NCBI GenBank assembly: GCA_030630245.1
Contig: DAOVNL010000025.1
Span: 1-8,387, forward strand
Direction of reading: 5' to 3'
Source: Candidatus Omnitrophota bacterium
Lineage (GTDB): Bacteria > Omnitrophota > Gorgyraeia > B26-G9
Length of the DNA stretch: 8,387 nt
Below, piece after piece: positions 1-6,114 of this stretch (positions are counted from its first letter, which is position 1; each line of letters begins with the position of its first letter). The position numbers and the translations under genes are program-made. The notes beneath the pieces were generated by a model. It did no database searches. It was not told the DNA's origin and was given only the letters and a program-made list of their open reading frames with translations.

Positions 1-30
1 AACCCGGTGGTTAATAGCAATTATGAATGC

Positions 31-135
31 CTATAAGTTTTTGATATACGCAAGGTTTCGAGCAGTAGATGGATGCGCGTAACCATTGTGGCTAAGGAAC
101 ATAAAGAATACTGATATTGCTAATATTTTATACAT
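31..135 (-). CDS. Small secreted-peptide-like ORF (34 aa)
   Basis: Reading the minus strand from 135 gives a 34-codon frame ending in TAG. AGGAGG lies six bases upstream of the ATG, one of the two strongest ribosome sites in the window. The protein starts MYKILAISVFFMFLSHNGYA: one lysine, a hydrophobic run, then G-Y-A, which fits a signal peptidase I site after residue 20. That would leave a 14-residue mature peptide, HPSTARNLAYIKNL. A perfect TATAAT lies upstream (177-182). All three frames close within about 20 bases of the stop, so a single frameshift would not extend it much; it may still be the remnant of a longer secreted protein. I recognise no family and propose no function beyond probable export. 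Confidence 0.45.
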   Translation of the reverse strand: MYKILAISVFFMFLSHNGYAHPSTARNLAYIKNL

Positions 136-170
136 GGCTTACCTCCTTTGTTTTTATTGCCCTATAAGCA

Positions 171-184
171 AGTATAATTATACT
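171..184. promoter_or_regulatory. 14-base perfect palindrome over promoter -10
   Basis: AGTATAATTATACT is a perfect palindrome centred between 177 and 178. It contains TATAAT on both strands and overlaps the -10 box proposed for the minus-strand small gene. It could be an operator for a dimeric regulator, or simply two overlapping -10 boxes in an AT-rich spacer. The plus-strand TATAAT has no good -35 partner. Confidence 0.3.
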
Positions 185-205
185 GCTTTTTTCATTTTTA
201 ATAAA
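177..205 (-). promoter_or_regulatory. Promoter for the minus-strand small ORF
   Basis: On the minus strand a perfect TATAAT (182 to 177) lies 17 bases from TTTATT (205 to 200), a weak -35 with three of six consensus bases. Transcription would start near 170, giving a leader of about 35 bases that includes the AGGAGG site. The rest of 136-271 is AT-rich and shows no gene. Confidence 0.45.
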
Positions 206-271
206 CAATTTAAGTAAATAATTTCAGGATTGTTTTGGTTTTATAATGAAAAGAAATATGGAGATCTTTGT

Positions 272-300
272 TTTACATTTTGCCCGTAAGGAGGTATAAT
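272..300 (+). promoter_or_regulatory. Sigma70-type promoter of the ACT-domain gene
   Basis: TTTACA (272-277, five of six -35 consensus bases) is separated by exactly 17 bases from a perfect TATAAT (295-300). The start point would be near 307, leaving a leader of about 30 bases that carries AGGAGG at 325-330. This is the best-matched promoter in the window. Confidence 0.7.
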
Positions 301-338
301 CTTATTATTGAGCTAAACTGAAAAAGGAGGAAATTTAA

Positions 339-752
339 GTGATCAAAAGCTTAGCACTGGGCAGGGAGATTTCTGTTGTAGTTGTAAACGAGATAGGCGC
401 ATTGTCGAGAGTGACGTCCTTCTTGGTAAATCACGGCATTAATTTAGAAGCCATTGCCGGATACTCCAACAATGTCGGAGACCAGGCAGGGCTTATGTTC
501 ATAACTAATGATAATGTCTCTGCGGTTGAAACTTTAGTGAGTAATGGTTATTTGGATACAAAGGAAAACGAAATAATAATAGTCGAGCTTGAGAATACTC
601 CGGGCGCGCTAAAAAATATTTCCGAAAGGCTGGCGCAAAACAGTATAAACATCACCTATATTTACTGCACAACATGTAGGGGAGGATGTCCTGCTAAAAT
701 AATACTTTCTACAAATGATAATCTAAGAGCGATGAGCGTTCTCAAGTCTTAG
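339..752 (+). CDS. Tandem ACT-domain protein, probable amino-acid sensor
   Basis: A 137-residue protein made of two ACT domains and nothing else: ACT1 at about residues 10-72 (turn glycine in NEIGALSR) and ACT2 at about 78-135 (ENTPGALKNISERLA). ACT domains bind amino acids or similar small ligands at domain interfaces, and stand-alone double-ACT proteins are thought to act as cytoplasmic sensors; the ligand here cannot be read from the sequence. The start is GTG, eight bases after a strong AGGAGG. ACT2 carries three cysteines (110, 113, 117) in the loop where relatives usually have a short glycine-containing hairpin, which is unusual. It is monocistronic: its own promoter lies upstream and a long palindrome begins 23 bases after the stop. 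The family call is firm, the role is inferred. Confidence 0.88.
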   Translation: MIKSLALGREISVVVVNEIGALSRVTSFLVNHGINLEAIAGYSNNVGDQAGLMFITNDNVSAVETLVSNGYLDTKENEIIIVELENTPGALKNISERLAQNSINITYIYCTTCRGGCPAKIILSTNDNLRAMSVLKS

Positions 753-774
753 GCAAGGCAAAGCGGACAAATTT

Positions 775-1004
775 AAAAAGGAGAGCTAACCCGAACAGTT
801 AACCATATTGTCTACTGCAGACACGTATCTCGCCGCATCTGCTGCGTTTTGCTCCCTCAGAGTTCTCGGTGTATCACAGAGGATACGCCTGTGAGCTCTT
901 CAGTCGCAAGCTTTACCTGTGCCCGTATGGGTGCATCTGCAACGAGTTTCATGTTTTCGCTACGACATTATGATAAAATGTCCGAGTACCATGCTCTCTT
1001 TTTT
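775..1004. repeat. Element A: long imperfect palindrome / MITE-like repeat
   Basis: The outer ends are AAAAAGGAGAGC (775-786) and GCTCTCTTTTTT (993-1004), complementary at 11 of 12 positions. Just inside, 787-812 and 964-988 form a second inverted repeat matching at about 18 of 25 positions. The same core recurs in element B. The interior of about 150 bases holds smaller hairpins, for example GGTGTATC/GATACGCC (868-889, eight pairs, six-base loop). The minus strand holds a 31-codon frame (952 to 857) starting MKLVADAPIRAQ; with a one-base frame change it would run on and end DNMVNCSG-stop inside the left arm. With an A-tract before and a T-tract after, the structure could also end transcription of the ACT gene. 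It fills the 311-base gap between genes. No transposase is present; the exact element edges are uncertain. Confidence 0.65.
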
Positions 1005-1049
1005 CGGCATGTATTTAAAGAGAACAAGACGGTAATATGAAACTAAATT

Positions 1050-1055
1050 TATAAT
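1050..1055 (+). promoter_or_regulatory. -10 box very close to the radical SAM gene start
   Basis: A perfect TATAAT ends eight bases before the ATG at 1064, so transcription would begin at about 1061-1063. No purine-rich ribosome site precedes the ATG. Both facts fit a leaderless mRNA. The -35 region is poor, so the box could be chance in AT-rich DNA. Confidence 0.35.
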
Positions 1056-1063
1056 TGTAAAAC

Positions 1064-3286
1064 ATGAAAATAGCGCTGGTTTTTCCCCAATATACACATA
1101 AGATTTTTTCAGAAAACCTGAGCACTGTTGACGACGAATTTTCCCTTGCCCCGCCGATAATATTAGCTTATGTGGCGGCAATTCTCCAGGCTCATGATCA
1201 TGAAGTAATATTAATCGATGCGCGTACGCTAAATCTTTCTAAAGAACAAACGCTTGAGATCATTAGAGATTTTAAAGCGGATTTTTTGGGTTTCCGGGCA
1301 GAGACATATCATTTTCATGATGCTCTTTCGTGGATGGAATATTTGAAAACAAATCTTAATATTCCTGTTATTGCCGGCGGGGTTAACCTGTCTCTTTATC
1401 CCAGAGAAACGCTTTCACATCAAGTAATAGATTACGGGATAATCGGTCAGGCGATTAAAACTTTGCCTGCTTTGATTAAGGCGCTTGAAACCGGAACGGG
1501 ATTTGAAAATATTCCCGGGCTGGGATACAAACAGCAGGACGGAAAGATAATCATTAATCCAGCTCAGGATAAAGGAATAGATTTCGATTCCTACCCCATG
1601 CCGGCACGCGATCTCCTGCCTAATGATAAATACCATTCTTTTATTTCACAAAGAAAGAACTTTACGATCATGCTTACCAGCGTGGGATGTCCATTTGGCT
1701 GCAGCTTTTGCGCCATTCCTTCTGCGTATAATATACGCTCCTTTGCGAGCGTTATGGATGAGATAGAGGTTTGTTATAACAAATTTTATGTTAGAGAAAT
1801 AGATTTTTTTGACGCGACATTTTTTATTTCCAGAGAACGTGATTTGAGAATAATGCATGAAATTAAAAAGCGGAAATTGGATTTAGAATGGTCTTGCCGG
1901 ACACGTGTTGATATGGTTGATGAGAAAATTCTTATGCATGCGGCAAACTCTGGGTGCAGGCAAATATATTATGGGATTGAATCGTCGAATCCCGATGTTT
2001 TAAAAAATGTAAAGAAAAATATCAGTCAAAATCAAATCACCCGGGCAATTCTTTTTTCCAAGAAGTATGGTATTCGAGCGATGGGATTTTTTATGGTGGG
2101 AAATCCCGGAGATACGCTTCAGAGCGTAAGAAACTCGATAGAATTTGCGAAGAAACTTGATCTTGATTACATACAGGTTTGCCGCTCAATCGCAAAACCA
2201 GGTACGCAGCTTGATAAGGAGATGATTCAAAAGACAGGCCGGGACTTTTGGAGGGAGCATATAGCCGGAACACCAATGAAGGCGCGTCTTCCTGCTCCCT
2301 GGTCGTTATTGACAGAGCTGGAAAAAGAATTGCTGACAAAAGAGTTTTATCTGCGGTTTTACTTTCGGCCCGGGCTTATGGGAAAAAGGCTTTTTCAATT
2401 AAGGTCATTTGCGGAACTTAAGAGATACATTAAAGTAGCCGGGAAAATGATATTGCAAAAATCAGAAGTAGGTCTGCACATACTTACTGATACCCAAAAA
2501 GCAGAGCAATTGCTTGCGCGAAGCAATAATTACCTGACTGATGCAAGAAAGTGCAAGACAGCTTTTGTTATCCCTACTCTTAATGAAAAAGATAATATTG
2601 AAAAAATAGTTAATGCTGTTTTGAAAATTTTGCCCCAGGCATATATTATTATCGTAGATGATGACTCACAAGACGGAACCGGTGTTATCGCAAAACGTCT
2701 CTCATATGAAAACAGCAGGATCCGGTTTATTTCAAGAAAGGCAAATCCCGGATTGGGGCGCGCATATATACAGGGGTTTAAGTATGTATTAGATAATCTT
2801 GATGTGGATTATGTTTTTGAAATGGATGCGGATTTCTCGCATAATCCCCGGTACTTGCCGTTATTTTTGCATTATGCCCAATCCCATAAGGTGGTTACCG
2901 GTTCAAGATTTTTAAAAAGGGTGAGCATTAAAAACAGGTCATTATGGCGTAATATTATATCCAAAACAACCAAGTGGTTTGTAAATATTCTGCTGGGGGT
3001 AAGGTTTAGTGATGTAACTACGGGGTTTAAATGTTTTAAAACATCCGTGCTTGCTGAAATTGATTTAGATAGAATCTGGTCTAAAGGTTATTCGTTTCAA
3101 ATAGAAGTGTCGTACATCTTGAGCAAAAAGGGGGTTAATATAAAGGAAATACCCATTTTATTTGTTGCGCGCACGGCCGGCAGATCAAAGATGTCCGCGG
3201 CTATAATGTTTGAGGGGATTTTGCTTATTGCAAGGTTGTTCCTGCAGAGAGTTAGGAGTTTATCGTTTTGGAGAGGTGTTTATTGA
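1064..3286 (+). CDS. Radical SAM (B12-type) enzyme fused to GT2 glycosyltransferase
   Basis: 740 residues with three parts. Residues 1 to about 150 form a B12-binding-type Rossmann domain (PPIILAYVAAIL, then GGVNLSLYPRETL); the DxHxxG cobalamin-ligand motif is not visible, as in many BchE-like proteins. Residues 195 to about 400 are a radical SAM core with the 4Fe-4S motif C209-x3-C213-x2-C216, GIESSNPDVL (304-313) and FMVGNPGDT (343-351). Residues 498-740 are a family 2 glycosyltransferase close to dolichyl/polyprenol-phosphate mannose synthase: VIPTLNEKDN, VDDDSQDGT, EMDADFSHNP with the DxD metal site at 588-590, GSRF, and DVTTGFKCF. The first half would do radical chemistry, such as methylation or ring rearrangement, on a lipid or cofactor; the second would transfer a sugar from a nucleotide donor to a polyprenol phosphate. 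The substrate is unknown. A linker of about 90 residues joins them and the frame is continuous. ATG 1064 lacks a ribosome site. Confidence 0.88.
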   Translation: MKIALVFPQYTHKIFSENLSTVDDEFSLAPPIILAYVAAILQAHDHEVILIDARTLNLSKEQTLEIIRDFKADFLGFRAETYHFHDALSWMEYLKTNLNIPVIAGGVNLSLYPRETLSHQVIDYGIIGQAIKTLPALIKALETGTGFENIPGLGYKQQDGKIIINPAQDKGIDFDSYPMPARDLLPNDKYHSFISQRKNFTIMLTSVGCPFGCSFCAIPSAYNIRSFASVMDEIEVCYNKFYVREIDFFDATFFISRERDLRIMHEIKKRKLDLEWSCRTRVDMVDEKILMHAANSGCRQIYYGIESSNPDVLKNVKKNISQNQITRAILFSKKYGIRAMGFFMVGNPGDTLQSVRNSIEFAKKLDLDYIQVCRSIAKPGTQLDKEMIQKTGRDFWREHIAGTPMKARLPAPWSLLTELEKELLTKEFYLRFYFRPGLMGKRLFQLRSFAELKRYIKVAGKMILQKSEVGLHILTDTQKAEQLLARSNNYLTDARKCKTAFVIPTLNEKDNIEKIVNAVLKILPQAYIIIVDDDSQDGTGVIAKRLSYENSRIRFISRKANPGLGRAYIQGFKYVLDNLDVDYVFEMDADFSHNPRYLPLFLHYAQSHKVVTGSRFLKRVSIKNRSLWRNIISKTTKWFVNILLGVRFSDVTTGFKCFKTSVLAEIDLDRIWSKGYSFQIEVSYILSKKGVNIKEIPILFVARTAGRSKMSAAIMFEGILLIARLFLQRVRSLSFWRGVY

Positions 3287-3312
3287 TTTATGCTGTGTTG
3301 ATTTTTAAATAT

Positions 3313-3340
3313 TTGAATAGCCGTATTTTTAATGTATAAT
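3313..3340 (+). promoter_or_regulatory. Promoter of the tandem PilT operon
   Basis: TTGAAT (3313-3318, four of six -35 bases) lies 16 bases before a perfect TATAAT (3335-3340), inside the 126-base gap after the fusion gene. The start point would be near 3347, giving a leader of about 65-100 bases depending on which start codon is used. No terminator is obvious after 3286. Confidence 0.55.
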
Positions 3341-3412
3341 AAAAAACATACCGCAAATTTAAACATATGAAGGCGTTGATCTCAATATTTTAAATGAAAG
3401 GCATATGATATA

Positions 3413-4609
3413 GTGGATGATTTGCAGCAAAATGAAGAGGTTGCTATGCCTTCGGGCAAAAACAGGCTTCCGGAAAAATTTATAGGCGAAACAGGGGAAG
3501 GGCAATGCGGGGTACAGGCGCCGGAGCGGATAAGCCAGGATAACTCTTTAGAGGAGATCCTTTGTTCTGCGCGCAAGCTTAAAGCTTCAGATGTGCATTT
3601 TTCTGCCGGCAAAGAAATATTTTTTAAGATAAACGGTATTTTAAAAATGCAAACCGAAGATAAGCTTAGCCCGGAGGCAGTGGTGTGTTTTGTCGACTCC
3701 TTATTGAACGCGGAACAAAAAAAGATCTTAGAATTAAAGCTTGATATCGAGCTTGTGCATGTGATCGAAGGCATGGGGCGGTTCCGGGTTTCTATAATGA
3801 AAAAAACCCCGGGGATCGATCTGACGATCAGACTTATACCTGATAAACTCTACACTTTTGAAGAAACCGGTATGCCTGAGTCATGCCGTGAATTGTTAAG
3901 ATGGTCTCAAGGATTGGTTTTAATCACAGGTCCTATCGGATGCGGGAAAAGTACAACACTTGCTGTTTTATGCGAGCTTATTAATCAAACACGTAATGAG
4001 CATATTATAACTATTGAAAATCCCATAGAAATAGTATATACCCCTAAATTATCTCAGATAACACAACGGGAAATAGGGCTGCACACTATGTCTCAGAATA
4101 ATGCGTTACGGGCTGCATTACGCCAGGATCCTGATATTCTGCTGATAAGTGATCTAAGGGATTTATCGACTATTCAGCTTGCGGCTACTGCTGCTGAAAC
4201 AGGGCATTTAGTGCTTGGGACAATGAATACTAATGATGCCGCGCAAACATTACTGCGCCTTATAAATTCTTTCCCGCCTCAAGATCGGGAGCTTGTGCAA
4301 AATATGATCTCGGAATCTTTGAGGGGGATTATTTGCCAGCAGCTGATTCCGTCAAAAAGAAGAGACAAGCTTGTAGCCGCGTATGAAGTTTTAGTTGTTA
4401 ATGCGGCTATTTCAAACTTAATACATAAAGGTAATTTAGAACAGGTGCTGCAGGTAATTGAAACCGGAAAAGCCGAAGGAATGACCTCTTTTGATACTTC
4501 TTTAATAGAACTTGTTAAAAATGATATGATTAGCTGGGAAGAAGGAGCTGCGCGTTCAAAGAATAAACGCGAATTTGAAAAAATAGGATATAAAAGATTA
4601 TCCAGTTAA
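3413..4609 (+). CDS. PilT-family ATPase with altered catalytic motifs
   Basis: A 398-residue member of the PilT/PilU branch of type II/IV secretion ATPases, cytoplasmic hexamers that pull in type IV pili. The N-terminal PAS-like domain (about 47-150, SDVHFSAGKE) precedes the RecA-like core. Walker A is GPIGCGKSTT (173-182) rather than GPTGSGKSTT. The Asp box reads ITIENPIE, with Asn203 where Asp is usual. Walker B reads DILLISDLRD, with Asp247 in place of the catalytic Glu. The His box reads LGTMNTND, with Asn272 in place of His. The C-terminal AIRNLIRE-type motif is degraded to AAISNLIHKG. These changes suggest weak or regulatory ATPase activity, perhaps a partner of the next gene as PilU is for PilT. 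GTG 3413 gives a non-conserved 45-residue extension; ATG 3446 has a closer ribosome site (AGAGG, five bases) and may be the true start. Confidence 0.88.
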   Translation: MDDLQQNEEVAMPSGKNRLPEKFIGETGEGQCGVQAPERISQDNSLEEILCSARKLKASDVHFSAGKEIFFKINGILKMQTEDKLSPEAVVCFVDSLLNAEQKKILELKLDIELVHVIEGMGRFRVSIMKKTPGIDLTIRLIPDKLYTFEETGMPESCRELLRWSQGLVLITGPIGCGKSTTLAVLCELINQTRNEHIITIENPIEIVYTPKLSQITQREIGLHTMSQNNALRAALRQDPDILLISDLRDLSTIQLAATAAETGHLVLGTMNTNDAAQTLLRLINSFPPQDRELVQNMISESLRGIICQQLIPSKRRDKLVAAYEVLVVNAAISNLIHKGNLEQVLQVIETGKAEGMTSFDTSLIELVKNDMISWEEGAARSKNKREFEKIGYKRLSS

Positions 4610-4633
4610 CGGATATAATGTTAAAGGAAAATT

Positions 4634-5686
4634 ATGACTCAAATAGATGCATTATTTCATAGATTAATCGAAAATCAAGGGTCGGATCTTCATTTGGAAC
4701 AAGGTCAGAAGCCTAAGATGCGTATACACGGAAAGCTTACAGACTGCATAGACCAGCCGGTGTTAACGCAGGATCATCTATGCGGGATTTTGAAAGAAAT
4801 ATGCACAGAGCAAAATTGGCAAAGACTGGAGTTTACAGGAGACCTGGACTTTGCCTACGCGCTTGATAATAAAGCGCGGTTTCGCTCTAATTATTTTAAA
4901 TTTTTCTATGGATACGGGGCTATTTTTCGTCTTATTCCTTCTAAAATATGCAGCTTTGAAGAATTAGGCGTGCCTGATGTGATGAAGCAGGTTGCTGAGC
5001 TTAAATCAGGGCTTGTTTTGGTGACAGGGCCTACGGGGAGCGGAAAATCATCGACGCTTGCAGCGATCATTGACCTGATAAATTCCCGCTATGTTAAAAA
5101 AATCTTAACCCTTGAAGAACCTATTGAATTTTTGCATCAGAATAAACAAGCCATTATTGTACACAGAGAGATCGGCTCAGACGCGGTTAGTTTTGCGCAA
5201 GGGCTAAGAAGCGCTTTAAAAACTGATCTTGATATAATTCTGGTAGGAGAAATGCGCGATAGAGAAACTATCGAGCTTGCGCTTACAGCCGCGGAAATGG
5301 GTATTCTGGTATTGGGCACCCTGCATACAAATTCTGCCGCTAAAACAGTAGACAGGGTCATTGATTCTTTTCCCAGTAATAAGAAAAACCAGATTAGGGA
5401 AATACTGGCTAATACCCTGCAGATTGTTTGCGCTCAACAGCTGCTGCCGAGTATAGATGGGGTAGGACGCTGGGCTGCTTTTGAAATACTACTGCGCTCA
5501 ACTGCTCTGCCGGCAATAATCCGCGGAGGAGATACCAAACTTTTAAAATCGGAAATAAATACGCATGCGCGCATAGGCATGGTTTCCATGGATAACTATC
5601 TTTTGAGATTGGTGCAGGAAGGCAAAGTATCAAAAGAAGAAGCACATGCTAAGGCCATGGATAAGACAGTATTTCAAACAACATAG
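4634..5686 (+). CDS. pilT: Type IV pilus retraction ATPase PilT
   Basis: 350 residues, the usual PilT length. It has an N-terminal PAS-like domain (SDLHLEQGQKPKMRIHG) followed by the ATPase core: Walker A GPTGSGKSST (132-141), an Asp box with EEPIEF (161-166, Glu where Asp is common), Walker B DIILVGEMRD with catalytic Glu206, and the His box LGTLHTN with His231. ATP hydrolysis by the hexamer depolymerises the pilus and drives retraction, twitching or DNA uptake. Differences from typical PilT are ALKTDLD for ALRxDPD before Walker B and a poor match to AIRNLIRE (about 291-300), so PilU-like behaviour is possible. It follows the first paralogue after 24 bases with its own ribosome site (AAAGGA), so the two are surely co-transcribed. 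No pilB, pilC or pilin genes are in the window. Confidence 0.88.
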   Translation: MTQIDALFHRLIENQGSDLHLEQGQKPKMRIHGKLTDCIDQPVLTQDHLCGILKEICTEQNWQRLEFTGDLDFAYALDNKARFRSNYFKFFYGYGAIFRLIPSKICSFEELGVPDVMKQVAELKSGLVLVTGPTGSGKSSTLAAIIDLINSRYVKKILTLEEPIEFLHQNKQAIIVHREIGSDAVSFAQGLRSALKTDLDIILVGEMRDRETIELALTAAEMGILVLGTLHTNSAAKTVDRVIDSFPSNKKNQIREILANTLQIVCAQQLLPSIDGVGRWAAFEILLRSTALPAIIRGGDTKLLKSEINTHARIGMVSMDNYLLRLVQEGKVSKEEAHAKAMDKTVFQTT

Positions 5687-5732
5687 TTCGCTGGTTACTA
5701 TATCGTTAATCCTGCTGTTTTTCCCTAAAAAA

Positions 5733-5873
5733 GCCTAACCCGGATATTTCATCATGGTGTCTGCAGTCCCGAATGTAGCAAGTTTAAAAAGAATCTCTTC
5801 GGGATCCCGAAGATAAACCAAAGTGAGTTGCTTCATTCGGGATAGACAATATGGTGAAATGTTCGGGTTAAGC
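5733..5873. repeat. Element B: long imperfect palindrome sharing arms with element A
   Basis: The left arm 5733-5775 and the right arm 5834-5873 are inverted copies: about 24 of the outer 30 positions match, then a three-base insertion in the left arm, then a perfect nine-base block (TCCCGAATG / CATTCGGGA). AGCAA/TTGCT extends the pairing inward, and a perfect 18-base palindrome (5796-5813, centre GGGATCCC) sits at the apex. The 26-base cores of both arms match those of element A (21-24 of 26 between the best pairs). A minus-strand frame, 5836 to 5735, encodes 33 residues starting MKQLTLVYLRDPEE and ending TMMKYPG-stop; I cannot tell whether it is translated. The element lies 46 bases after the pilT stop and before the nifJ promoter, so it could be a terminator, a MITE, or both. 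Confidence 0.75.
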
Positions 5874-5904
5874 AACTTCGGGTACTTTTAGAGGGCGAAA
5901 ATAA

Positions 5905-5934
5905 TTGACAAAAGCAAATTGAGTGTGTTATTAT
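5905..5934 (+). promoter_or_regulatory. Promoter of nifJ
   Basis: A perfect -35 TTGACA (5905-5910) is followed after 18 bases by TATTAT (5929-5934, five of six -10 bases). Transcription would start near 5941, giving a long leader of about 174 bases ahead of the nifJ ATG. Confidence 0.65.
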
Positions 5935-5958
5935 ATTAATCTCATAAAAAATACTTAT

Positions 5959-5997
5959 AAACCTCAAGGGAAGAGGCCTTTGGGATCAGAGGTTTTT
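5959..5997 (+). promoter_or_regulatory. Attenuator-like alternative hairpins in the nifJ leader
   Basis: AAACCTC (5959-5965) can pair with GAGGTTT (5989-5995), which is followed by two more T, a weak terminator-like hairpin. The CCTC part (5962-5965) can pair instead with GAGG at 5973-5976, so the two hairpins exclude each other. This geometry is typical of attenuation, but the stems are short and the T-run is only five long. The rest of the leader (5998-6114) holds one small hairpin, TTCTAT/ATAGAA at 6049-6063, and no riboswitch I recognise. Confidence 0.3.
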
Positions 5998-6114
5998 ACC
6001 GCTCGCTTTGATGTTAACCCTTTTATTAGCAAGAAGTTAAGGTAAAATTTCTATTCCATAGAAGAGGATTCTTTTAAAGCTTATTAAGGCGTAAAAAAAC
6101 AAATGGGGGCAATA

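Noticed and set aside
1..30. AACCCGG at the window start as the edge of a further repeat arm.
   Set aside because: Only seven bases agree with the core, and the following bases diverge; too short to support.
849..1040. 63-codon plus-strand frame across element A.
   Set aside because: No ribosome site, serine-rich low-information protein, and it runs through the hairpins and right arm of the repeat; it looks like chance.
4614..4619. TATAAT between the two pilT genes as an internal promoter.
   Set aside because: No matching -35 sequence; the 24-base gap and the shared operon context make co-transcription more likely.
5733..5873. Integron attC site: GCCTAAC (5733-5739) and GTTAAGC (5867-5873) fit the R''/R' consensus, and 141 bases is within the attC size range.
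   Set aside because: The related element A does not keep this consensus at its ends, the arms pair over far more than the usual attC boxes, and no integrase or cassette series is present. A repeat family explains both elements better.
6011..6040. Nine-codon leader peptide MLTLLLARS in the nifJ leader, leucine-rich.
   Set aside because: No ribosome site at proper distance, and the terminator-like hairpin lies upstream rather than downstream, so it does not fit classical attenuation.
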